This document shows positions 1-5,897 of a stretch of DNA of 14,974 nucleotides, one piece after another. The position numbers and the translations under genes are program-made. Each line of letters opens with the position of its first letter. Within the stretch, counting starts at the first letter, position 1. The notes under the pieces are model-generated. The model was not told where the DNA came from. It saw only the letters and a program-made list of their open reading frames with translations, and made no database searches. The stretch spans positions 1 to 14,974 of the forward strand of contig DPYD01000040.1 in the NCBI GenBank assembly GCA_003545515.1, written 5' to 3'. Source of the DNA: Candidatus Kaiserbacteria bacterium. GTDB lineage: Bacteria; Patescibacteriota; Minisyncoccia; Phycocordibacterales; UBA2100.

Positions 1-269
1 GCGATAGCTTCACCCTCGCGGTCGGGGTCGGTTGCGAGTATGACCTCGTCGGCCTTTTTCGCCGCTTTTTGCAACTCATCAATTATGTGCTGTTTCTCTT
101 TGACGATTTGATAGCGTGGAACGAATCCGCCCTTGATGTCAACGGCATCCTTATTGCTTTTGGGCAAATCACGAATATGTCCAACTGACGCACGTACCGA
201 ATACCCCTTACCAAGGTATTTTTCTATCGTCTTCGCTTTTGCCGGAGACTCTACAATAACTAACTTCAT
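1..269 (-). CDS. topA: DNA topoisomerase I, N-terminal part (gene runs off the window)
   Basis: Type IA topoisomerase, which relaxes negatively supercoiled DNA by single-strand passage. Only the first 89 codons are present; the gene continues past base 1. The translation begins [20 protein letters not shown], the classic start of the TOPRIM domain. The VESPAK motif carries the catalytic Glu7, and the metal-binding DPDREGEAI motif lies at residues 81-89. GHIRDLP at about residues 30-36 is also typical of TopA. The ATG at 269 gives the standard family N-terminus with no extension. A promoter-like TTGACA/TATCAC pair ends 9 nt before this ATG and there is no Shine-Dalgarno sequence, so the mRNA is probably near-leaderless. 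dprA lies upstream on the same strand, a common bacterial pairing. Identification is secure; integrity of the remaining gene cannot be judged. Confidence 0.96.
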   Translation of the reverse strand, partial: MKLVIVESPAKAKTIEKYLGKGYSVRASVGHIRDLPKSNKDAVDIKGGFVPRYQIVKEKQHIIDELQKAAKKADEVILATDPDREGEAI

Positions 270-278
270 AAGTGGCTA

Positions 279-308
279 GTGATACTTCAGAAGAGTACCA
301 TGTGTCAA
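279..308 (-). promoter_or_regulatory. topA promoter candidate
   Basis: Reading the minus strand, TTGACA (308-303) is followed after 18 nt by TATCAC (284-279). The ATG of topA begins 9 nt beyond the -10 box. The -35 box is a perfect consensus match and the -10 matches 4 of 6. Transcription would begin only a few bases before the ATG. It would let topA be expressed independently of dprA. Confidence 0.55.
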
Positions 309-316
309 GGACTCGA

Positions 317-435
317 AATTAAAATGTAGATGTCAAAATGCAAAATGACAATGTAAAATCTCAAATTATCTCCATCCGAACGATAACGGACATTTCGGCA
401 TTTTGAACTATCATTTTGATTTTTGCACTTTGATT
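317..435. repeat. A/T-rich imperfect inverted repeat between dprA and topA
   Basis: Bases 317-340 pair with 412-435 (18 of 24 positions identical to the reverse complement, several others G-T wobbles), and 341-347 (CAAAATG) pair perfectly with 399-405. About 50 nt form the loop. The element fills nearly the whole gap from the dprA stop (446) to the topA -35 box. Its composition (runs of CAAAATG and CATTTTG) differs from the neighbouring genes. It could end dprA transcripts, stabilise their 3' ends, or be a repeated intergenic element. From memory, similar spacers occur in other Patescibacteria; this was not checked. Confidence 0.6.
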
Positions 436-445
436 TTTGAATTTG

Positions 446-1303
446 CTACTTGATTCGCACCACGCCCAATTCCTCCACTATCAGACCTTTAATTTCCATC
501 GTAGACAAAAGAATATTTGCTTCTGAAACGGGAAGTTTGAGTGTCTCGAGAAGTTTGTCGCGCGAGACGGGGGAAACGATAATTTCAAGTACACGTCGTT
601 CGTTTTCAAAAAGATCGATATGTAAAGTCATCTCGCGTGTCTGCGTTTCGATACCGAGCGCGCGCAGAATATCTTCGGGCTCTGTCACGGGAGTCGCACC
701 AAGTTTTAAGAATTGATGCGTGCCGCGGCTTTCGGCGGAGAAAATGGAGCCGGGGACAACGAGGAGTTCACGATTATATTCTGTAGCGAGACGCGCCGTT
801 ATCAACGAACCGGAACGTTCTTTTGCTTCAATTACCAGTACCGCCTTGCAAAGACCCGCCATAATGCGATTCCTCTGCGGAAATGTATAGTCGGCCGCTT
901 TCATGTTTGGCTCGAATTCCGAAAGATGTGCGCCGCCCGCTTTTATGATTTCTCGCGCGAGATTCACGTTCGCACGGGGATAGAGCACGCTCCAGTCAAG
1001 GCCTGAGCCGGGTACGGCAACGATTGGGAGCCCCGCCTCAAGCGCGGCCTTATGTGCCTCGGCATCTATGCCGTAGGCCAACCCGCTTACAATGACAACA
1101 GGATAGCCGCGCAGTCCCTCTATCAGATGACGCACGGCTTGCCGACCGTAATTTGTTGCCGCGCGACTTCCGACGACCGCAAGCCACATGGAATCGTAGC
1201 TAGGAAGCGTCCCGCGCACATAGAGCTTCTTGGGTGCGTCGGGTATTTCTTTAAGGAGCGGAGGGAAGCGGTTTGGAGAAAGCGCTGTGATTTCATCGTG
1301 CAT
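446..1303 (-). CDS. dprA: DNA-processing protein DprA
   Basis: DprA/Smf binds incoming single-stranded DNA and loads RecA during natural transformation, acting in the cytoplasm. The 285-residue protein has the Rossmann-like core: VVGSRAAT at residues 43-50 (the GSR loop that binds ssDNA phosphate), SGLAYGIDAEAH at 73-84, VPGSGLD at 97-103, FPQRNRIMAGL at 141-151 and VIEAKERSGSLITA at 157-170. A C-terminal stretch from about 235 to 285 looks like the DprA winged helix. The N-terminal SAM-like domain of longer homologues is missing, so this is a short form. The ATG at 1303 lies 9 nt after an extended -10 box and lacks a Shine-Dalgarno sequence. topA follows downstream on the same strand. No competence genes are visible nearby. 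Confidence 0.95.
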   Translation of the reverse strand: MHDEITALSPNRFPPLLKEIPDAPKKLYVRGTLPSYDSMWLAVVGSRAATNYGRQAVRHLIEGLRGYPVVIVSGLAYGIDAEAHKAALEAGLPIVAVPGSGLDWSVLYPRANVNLAREIIKAGGAHLSEFEPNMKAADYTFPQRNRIMAGLCKAVLVIEAKERSGSLITARLATEYNRELLVVPGSIFSAESRGTHQFLKLGATPVTEPEDILRALGIETQTREMTLHIDLFENERRVLEIIVSPVSRDKLLETLKLPVSEANILLSTMEIKGLIVEELGVVRIK

Positions 1304-1305
1304 AG

Positions 1306-1321
1306 TGCTATCATCTTACCA
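1306..1321. promoter_or_regulatory. Overlapping divergent extended -10 boxes for dprA and serS
   Basis: The 16-bp stretch TGCTATCATCTTACCA reads as an extended -10 on both strands. On the plus strand it gives TG-C-TATCAT (-10 hexamer 1309-1314), pointing at serS. On the minus strand it gives TG-G-TAAGAT (hexamer 1318-1313), pointing at dprA. The hexamers share two bases, so polymerase should not open both at once. The dprA start lies 9 nt from its box; serS would have a leader of roughly 80 nt. No clear -35 boxes are seen, as is usual with extended -10 promoters. Confidence 0.5.
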
Positions 1322-1400
1322 GCTTCGAGGTGCAAGCTGCGAGTTGCGAGGAAGGTTTGATGTGTCTGCAAGCTCGAAGCTCGAAGCTCGAAGCTCGAAA
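1321..1400 (+). repeat. Degenerate inverted repeat with 4 x 7-bp tandem repeat in the serS leader
   Basis: The left arm begins AGCTTCGAGGTGCAAGCTGC at 1321 and runs to about 1350. It is roughly the reverse complement of the right arm at 1371-1400, with about 22 of 30 positions matching by eye. The right arm contains four perfect consecutive copies of AGCTCGA at 1371-1398, ending 4 nt before the serS ATG. The repeat occupies the position where a Shine-Dalgarno sequence would lie, and none is present. If transcription starts near 1321, almost the entire leader would fold into one hairpin. Confidence 0.7.
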
Positions 1401-1402
1401 TT

Positions 1403-2722
1403 ATGCTAGACATCAAATTCATCCGCGACAACAAAGATGTCGTTATTGCGGGTGCCAAGAAAAAGCACATAAAGGTTGATATTGACCGCCTGCTTCAAGT
1501 CGACGACAAAAGACGCGCACTGCAGGTTTCCATTGACGAGAAACGTGCTGAGCAAAACAATGCATCCGTTGCTATAGCCGGAGCAAAGGATGGCGCGGAG
1601 AAACAAGGACTCATCAGTCGGATGCAGAATGTCAAAGAGACATTGCGTTTGGAAGAAGAATCAATGCAGGAGATCATGAAAGAGTGGAGGGATCTCATGC
1701 TCCAGGTACCGAACGTCCCGGACATGACTGTTTCGGAAGGGGAATCCGACGCCGACAATAAAGAAGTGCGACGATGGCCTGATCCGAGCGGTTCATCCCG
1801 AGCGGAGTCGAGGGAAGTCGAGGACGGGGGATTACCAAAGTTCGACTTTCCGACAAGAAGCCATACTGAACTTCTTCTCATGCATGACATGGCTGATTAC
1901 GAACGCGGCGCCAAGGTTGCTGGGTTCCGTGGTTATTTTTTGAAGAATGATGGTGCGCGGCTCGTATGGGCGCTCGAACGTTTCGTTATCGAACGCTTCG
2001 TGAATCGTGAAGGATTTATCCCGGCCATCGTTCCCTCCCTTGTGAGACGCGAACCTTTTATAGGCACCGGTTACTTGCCGCAGAGCGAGGATGACCTCTA
2101 CAAGACGCAAGATGGCGACTATCTAGCAGGTACCGCCGAAGTTGCAACGATGGGGTACTACATGGATGAGGTGTTGGATAAGAAAGATTTGCCGATTAAA
2201 TTCTTTTCGTTCTCTCCATGTTTTCGCCGCGAAGCGGGGAGCCATGGCAAGGATACGAAAGGTATTTTCCGTATTCACGAGTTTCTAAAATACGAGCAAG
2301 TCGTTTTGTGCGAAGCGAGTCATGAAGAGTCCGTAAAGCATCATGAAGATCTGACAAAGAATTCAGAGGAGCTTCTCAAAGAATTGAAACTTCCGTACCG
2401 TGTTGTCATCAACTGCGGAGCCGATTTGGGACTCGGACAGGTCAAGAAGTATGACATCGAAGTGTGGATGCCAAGCGAGGGGAAATACCGCGAAACACAT
2501 TCGTCATCCTATTTTCATGACTTTCAGACACGTCGCTTGAATATTCGTTATAGAGATGGCGAGACGCTTCGGTATGTGCATTCTCTCAACAACACTGCGC
2601 TCGCCGTCCCGCGCATAGTTACACAAATAGTAGAGAACTATCAGAATAAAGACGGTTCAATTACGGTTCCCGAGGTATTGCGTAACTATGTCGGCAAAGA
2701 AAAGATCGGGAAGAGTAATTGA
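1403..2722 (+). CDS. serS: Seryl-tRNA synthetase
   Basis: Class II aminoacyl-tRNA synthetase that charges tRNA-Ser with serine. The 439-residue protein has the N-terminal coiled-coil arm (about residues 30-100) that grips the long variable arm of tRNA-Ser, then the catalytic domain. TAEV at 244-247 matches the serine-binding loop. Motif 2 is seen as FSPCFRREAGSHGKDTKGIF (270-289) followed by RIHEF, and motif 3 as LNNTALAVPRI near residue 396, with its arginine kept. Residues 127-144 (DPSGSSRAESREVEDGGL) interrupt the short linker between EVRRW and PKFDFP; homologues as I remember them have only a few residues there. The ATG directly follows a tandem-repeat leader with no Shine-Dalgarno sequence. 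The 3' end overlaps the ftsQ-like gene by 35 nt. Confidence 0.96.
   Translation: MLDIKFIRDNKDVVIAGAKKKHIKVDIDRLLQVDDKRRALQVSIDEKRAEQNNASVAIAGAKDGAEKQGLISRMQNVKETLRLEEESMQEIMKEWRDLMLQVPNVPDMTVSEGESDADNKEVRRWPDPSGSSRAESREVEDGGLPKFDFPTRSHTELLLMHDMADYERGAKVAGFRGYFLKNDGARLVWALERFVIERFVNREGFIPAIVPSLVRREPFIGTGYLPQSEDDLYKTQDGDYLAGTAEVATMGYYMDEVLDKKDLPIKFFSFSPCFRREAGSHGKDTKGIFRIHEFLKYEQVVLCEASHEESVKHHEDLTKNSEELLKELKLPYRVVINCGADLGLGQVKKYDIEVWMPSEGKYRETHSSSYFHDFQTRRLNIRYRDGETLRYVHSLNNTALAVPRIVTQIVENYQNKDGSITVPEVLRNYVGKEKIGKSN
1784..1830 (+). repeat. Repeat-like in-frame insertion within serS
   Basis: This stretch is internally repetitive: CCGAGCGG at 1784-1791 and 1798-1805, then AGTCGAGG at 1806-1813 and 1816-1823. 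It encodes the extra, low-complexity serS residues at about 128-143. The core TCATCCCGAGCGGAGTCGAG resembles a dispersed repeat I remember from intergenic DNA of several uncultured bacterial lineages (recollection, not verified). No stop codon or frameshift results. It lies in the linker between the tRNA-binding arm and the catalytic domain, where extra residues are easy to tolerate. Confidence 0.55.
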
Positions 2723-3614
2723 TTTGCGCGGGAAAAGGAATACTCCTACGCGCGCGCAGGGAAAGCTTCCTTTGTTTGAAAAACGGCACGTGCCTCTGCG
2801 CGCGCGTCGAAGACGCAAGCGCGTCTTTTTTACGTTCTGTGCCGTGCTTGTAAGCGCCGGCGCGGCTTGGGGACTTCATTATGCATCGTATCTTCCGCAA
2901 TTTTCCATCAACAGCGTTGAAGTGGTCGGTGCCAAGGAAATATCACCAGTACTCGTGGAAAGCTTTGTGGAGGCAGAACTTTCAGAAGGAGCGTATAGGC
3001 CTCTCTCGCGAAAGAACATATTTGTTTATCCGCGCTCCGCGCTCGTGCGTGCCACAGAAGAGTATTTTCCCAGGATTCGCTCTGTGAATATTTCGCGGGA
3101 GTCTCTCTTAGCGCAGGCGATTATCGTCGCCGTGGATGAACGGCAACCATTTGCCACGTGGTGCGCAGGAGATGGAGAATGCTACCTTTTGGATGACACA
3201 GGGTTCATTTTCACGGCGCTTGAGAATTATTTCGAAACTGGAGAGGCGACCACCACTGAAGCTACGCATGTTTCCACAAAGTACGCTTTTACCGGAGGAC
3301 TCAAAGACGCTGAGAGTTCGCCTATCGGCCAGATGTTTCTTCCCGATCGTTTCGTCAATGCTCGTGCATTCCTTAAGAGCTTGGAGCAGACGGGCTTCTT
3401 GGCACAGAAAATTTCCGTGGACGATGGGGAAGATATTTCAGTGTCTATTGCGAGAGGGTTTGCTATCCGCGCATCGCTCGCGGGAGATGCCGAGACCACA
3501 GTGCGCAATTTAAAACTTGTACTTACCTCGGACGCTCTGCGCGGAAAGGAAGACGATCTTTTGTATGTCGACCTTCGTTTTGGGAACAAGGTATACTACA
3601 AATTTAAAGAGTAG
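2688..3614 (+). CDS. ftsQ: FtsQ-like cell-division protein with POTRA domain
   Basis: FtsQ/DivIB proteins are single-pass membrane proteins linking early and late divisome components. This 308-residue protein has a strongly basic cytoplasmic N-terminus (including RARRRRKR at 38-45), one membrane span at about 46-64, and an outer POTRA-like region starting at INSVEVVGAKEIS (about 74-86). The C-terminal end, LLYVDLRFGNKVYYKFKE, is typical of FtsQ-like beta domains. Residues 154-215 are poorly conserved in character and contain a Thr/Glu-rich stretch. The ATG at 2688 lies inside the end of serS (35-nt overlap), pointing to co-transcription and possibly coupled translation. No other division gene is visible. 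The symbol rests on architecture and sequence style, not an alignment. Confidence 0.72.
   Translation: MSAKKRSGRVIDLRGKRNTPTRAQGKLPLFEKRHVPLRARRRRKRVFFTFCAVLVSAGAAWGLHYASYLPQFSINSVEVVGAKEISPVLVESFVEAELSEGAYRPLSRKNIFVYPRSALVRATEEYFPRIRSVNISRESLLAQAIIVAVDERQPFATWCAGDGECYLLDDTGFIFTALENYFETGEATTTEATHVSTKYAFTGGLKDAESSPIGQMFLPDRFVNARAFLKSLEQTGFLAQKISVDDGEDISVSIARGFAIRASLAGDAETTVRNLKLVLTSDALRGKEDDLLYVDLRFGNKVYYKFKE
2810..2831 (+). terminator. Terminator-like hairpin inside the ftsQ-like coding sequence
   Basis: AAGACGC (2810-2816), loop AAGC, then GCGTCTT (2821-2827) form a perfect 7-bp stem running straight into further T residues up to 2831. It lies about 120 nt inside the ftsQ-like gene, over the codons for the basic patch and the first residues of the membrane span. 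It could terminate a fraction of serS transcripts before ftsQ. It may equally be a coincidence of Arg/Lys/Val/Phe codons. Confidence 0.3.
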
Positions 3615-3617
3615 TCG

Positions 3618-3636
3618 GCTGGTATGACTAGCTTTT
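3618..3636 (+). terminator. Weak intrinsic terminator after the ftsQ-like gene
   Basis: GCTGG (3618-3622), loop TATGA, then CTAGC (3628-3632) form a 5-bp stem with one G-T pair, followed by TTTT. It sits 4 nt past the stop codon, in the 56-nt gap between two convergent genes, where a terminator is expected. The stem is short, so confidence is low. Confidence 0.35.
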
Positions 3637-3670
3637 GAAACAACTGAAAGAATAACTACAAGCGCAGTAA

Positions 3671-4852
3671 TTATCGCGCTCTCACGCGGCGATTTTTCCG
3701 TGCAGTTTCATTTAGACGTGCGAAGGCGTTCCACACTCTTTCTAATCGTACTCGATCTTGGTCGCCCAATGTGCCTTCGTTGCCGATCGTAAATGGTAAC
3801 GCATCACCGTCCGCATGATGAAGAGAGTTGAAGGATTTCTCAATAGCATCTAAAGCGTCAATTTCGTGCTTTCCCAGAGTGCCCTGAAATGGCAGATCAC
3901 GATATATCGCATCTTGCCATCCGTGAATTTCGTGCCAATTTCCAGATTGTGCAGCAAAACCGACATCGTTCAATGAGGCCGAATAATCAACGGGTGATTT
4001 AGAATGACGCAAAGTTGAAAGATTAAGAGCGCCTTCCGTTGAGAGAGCTTTTATGTGATTAAAACCGAGGGTGTATGCAATTTCCAGCGTAAGGAATAAA
4101 AGTAATCGTTGAGGAGACACTCGGTATGTATCAAGAAAGTTTTTTCTAATCTCTCTAAGGTCGGTGGCGCGCTCAGTACTGCCGCCGCTCTTGTGTCCGC
4201 TTCCGGTCCGAATTATGCGGAACATTTGTTCTCCAGACCCGTTTGTCTCCGCATCGAAACCAACCCGCCAAATTTCCCCTGTCGTGTCATGAAGGGGCTT
4301 ATCGTGTTCCGTGTGTTTGCGGTCATGTCCGATCGCAATATCAACAGAAAACGTACCCGAACCACTCCCGCCCTTAAGTGAAATGTAATATCCCTCGTCA
4401 CGCGACAGCCAACTTTTCCAAATACCCTCGCGCGACGATGCCGTATCGATAGATGTCTCGAACAACTTGTCACCGAAGGTCCGCGTCCAAAATGTGTAAT
4501 TCGCTTTTACGTTCTCCAGAAAATCATGAAGTGGCATGTTCTCGTCGGCCAGATACACCATGTTGCCCCTACTATAGAATTTCTCTGGAGCATGAGTCTT
4601 TAACCAAGAAGCAAACTCCAGAACATCCGCGACGTCAGACGCATTTTTCATACGGTCAAACTTTGTCACGAGGCGTGCGACGCCTCGGGCTGTATCTGCT
4701 CGTATCCCGTTTTTGGAACAATACTCACCGATAATTGTATTACGCTGTCGTCCGATTGGGATATTTGGTTGAAGAATCTCGTTCACAAAATCCACGACCT
4801 TTGCCCGAGAAACGTTCTCCTGCCTCTCAAACGATCCTGTCTCGATGCCCAT
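3671..4852 (-). CDS. Hypothetical protein, possible remote DUF535/VirK-like domain
   Basis: A 393-residue protein I do not recognise with certainty. No signal peptide or membrane span is evident. The region SPQRLLLFLTLEIAYTLGFN, continuing HIKALST, with a later DYSASLNDVGF, resembles the C-terminal half of DUF535 (VirK/YbjX) proteins, where a conserved RP-x-L-L helix precedes an 'I-x-A-V-S' strand and a 'Y-x-x-F-W-x-x-L-G' motif. The preceding IAIGHDR and MFRIIRTG stretches are less clear. The N-terminal third looks like an alpha-helical region with basic patches. The reading frame is open from 4963. I place the start at 4852 because a TATACT box ends 6 nt before that ATG, and because the upstream Met codons would run into the divergent dus promoter. 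The C-terminus is rich in Arg/Lys. VirK-like membership is an inference from motif style only. Confidence 0.7.
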   Translation of the reverse strand: MGIETGSFERQENVSRAKVVDFVNEILQPNIPIGRQRNTIIGEYCSKNGIRADTARGVARLVTKFDRMKNASDVADVLEFASWLKTHAPEKFYSRGNMVYLADENMPLHDFLENVKANYTFWTRTFGDKLFETSIDTASSREGIWKSWLSRDEGYYISLKGGSGSGTFSVDIAIGHDRKHTEHDKPLHDTTGEIWRVGFDAETNGSGEQMFRIIRTGSGHKSGGSTERATDLREIRKNFLDTYRVSPQRLLLFLTLEIAYTLGFNHIKALSTEGALNLSTLRHSKSPVDYSASLNDVGFAAQSGNWHEIHGWQDAIYRDLPFQGTLGKHEIDALDAIEKSFNSLHHADGDALPFTIGNEGTLGDQDRVRLERVWNAFARLNETARKNRRVRAR

Positions 4853-4858
4853 AGCGTA

Positions 4859-4864
4859 AGTATA
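4859..4864 (-). promoter_or_regulatory. -10 box for the 3671-4852 gene
   Basis: TATACT on the minus strand (4864-4859) ends 6 nt before the ATG at 4852. Initiation about 7 nt downstream of the box would fall on the ATG itself, giving a leaderless mRNA. No -35 match is seen at the usual distance. Confidence 0.45.
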
Positions 4865-4903
4865 CACGGCATAAAATAGCATGCTCGGGTCGGGTAGATA
4901 GTG

Positions 4904-4912
4904 TGCTATCGT
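4904..4912 (+). promoter_or_regulatory. Extended -10 box for the dus gene
   Basis: TG-C-TATCGT (hexamer 4907-4912) ends 5 nt before the tandem ATGATG at 4918-4923. Transcription from it would be essentially leaderless. It is about 40 nt from the -10 box of the divergent gene, so the two promoters share one short regulatory gap. Confidence 0.45.
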
Positions 4913-4917
4913 TGCGA

Positions 4918-5889
4918 ATGATGAAAAACTTCTGGCAGAAATTGCCACGGCCTTTTTTGGCACTTGCTCCTATGGAGGATGTAACAGACGCAGCTTTTCG
5001 GCGCCTTATTGCGCGTCATGGAAAACCGCATGTGATGTTCACGGAATTCACGTCGGCTGACGGACTCGTCTTGGCTCCTCGATCAGGACAGGAGAAGTTG
5101 CGCAAAAAGCTACTATATGCAGAGAACGAGCGACCAATGGTTGTTCAGCTTTTCTCTTCAATACCGGAGCGGATGGAAAAAGCCGCACACATCGCGGTTG
5201 AGCTGGGCTTCGACGGCATTGACATCAACATGGGGTGTCCCGACAGGGCCGTTGAGCGCGGCGGCTGCGGTGCCGCGCTCATGAAAAATCCGGCGCTTGC
5301 ACGCGCGCTCATACGTGCGGCGAAAAGCTCGGGACTGCCTGTTTCTGTAAAAACACGGATAGGGTACACGAAAGATGAACTTGAAACATGGCTTCCGGGA
5401 CTTCTCACTGAAGAGCCAGCCGCCATTGCTCTCCATGCGCGTACGCGCAAGGAAATGTCCGACGTGCCGGCGCGATGGGAGCGCGTCAAGCGCGCTGTCA
5501 AAATACGCGATTCACTCGGCTCAAAGACGCTCATTATCGGCAATGGCGACGTGCGCGATATCACCGACGCGCGCGAGAAAGCGGCAATGAGCGGCGCAGA
5601 TGGCATCATGCTCGGCCGTGCGATCTACGGCAATCCTTGGTTGTATAACGATTTACGAAGTCGTTATACTCCAACGCCGTATGAGAGAGCGCTAGTACTC
5701 ATGGAGCATCTTGAGCTCTTTGACGAACTCCTTTCAGATACCACAAGTTTTGCGATAATGAGAAAACATTTTAAAGCATACATTTCAGGGTGGAACGGCG
5801 CGAAAGAATTGCGAATACGACTGATGGAAACGAGCACATCGGCAAAGGCTCGGGAAGTGCTCGCGGGTGCACTGCCTGAGAGGGTATAA
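4918..5889 (+). CDS. dusB: tRNA-dihydrouridine synthase (DusB-like)
   Basis: FMN-dependent enzyme that reduces uridines in the tRNA D-loop. The 323-residue protein has a TIM-barrel catalytic domain: LAPMEDVTDAAFRRL at residues 16-30, DINMGCP at 102-108 with the proton-donating Cys107, KTRIGY at 145-150, HARTRKEMSDVPARWE at 173-188, and the FMN-phosphate signatures GNGDV (208-212) and GADGIMLGRAIYGNPW (226-241). A helical C-terminal domain follows. I start at the first of two adjacent ATGs (4918, 4921), placed 5 nt after an extended -10 box; a longer reading from GTG 4903 would lie inside that promoter. Residues 242-250 (LYNDLRSRY) are encoded by a 27-nt near-perfect palindrome. The stop codon overlaps the dnaX -10 box. 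Assignment to DusB rather than another Dus subfamily is likely but not certain. Confidence 0.92.
   Translation: MMKNFWQKLPRPFLALAPMEDVTDAAFRRLIARHGKPHVMFTEFTSADGLVLAPRSGQEKLRKKLLYAENERPMVVQLFSSIPERMEKAAHIAVELGFDGIDINMGCPDRAVERGGCGAALMKNPALARALIRAAKSSGLPVSVKTRIGYTKDELETWLPGLLTEEPAAIALHARTRKEMSDVPARWERVKRAVKIRDSLGSKTLIIGNGDVRDITDAREKAAMSGADGIMLGRAIYGNPWLYNDLRSRYTPTPYERALVLMEHLELFDELLSDTTSFAIMRKHFKAYISGWNGAKELRIRLMETSTSAKAREVLAGALPERV
5643..5669. repeat. 27-nt palindrome (12+3+12) inside the dus gene
   Basis: GTATAACGATTT (5643-5654), ACG, AAGTCGTTATAC (5658-5669). All 12 positions pair, with a single T-G wobble. It is read in frame as (L)YNDLRSRY immediately after the conserved GNPW motif, in the variable junction to the helical domain. 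Size and layout match palindromes in purL and purQ in this window, though the sequence differs. Confidence 0.8.
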
Positions 5890-5890
5890 T
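5885..5890 (+). promoter_or_regulatory. Consensus -10 box for dnaX
   Basis: A perfect TATAAT spans the dus stop codon (TAA 5887-5889) and ends 7 nt before the ATG at 5898. This spacing predicts a leaderless dnaX mRNA starting at or beside that ATG. No -35 consensus is visible 15-19 nt upstream. Confidence 0.55.
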
Positions 5891-5897
5891 GCGTCGC

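Noticed and set aside
1321..1402. T-box riboswitch in the serS leader
   Set aside because: No specifier loop, no conserved T-box sequence and no terminator/antiterminator pair; the leader is a degenerate repeat.
4669..4687. 8+3+8 palindrome in the 3671-4852 gene
   Set aside because: Chance-level arm length and no sign of an inserted peptide.
4903..4917. Earlier GTG start for the dus gene
   Set aside because: It lies inside the extended -10 box, and the family N-terminus begins at the ATGATG of 4918-4923.
4853..4963. Earlier Met start of the 3671-4852 protein
   Set aside because: It would overlap the divergent dus start and promoter, while TATACT sits 6 nt before ATG 4852.
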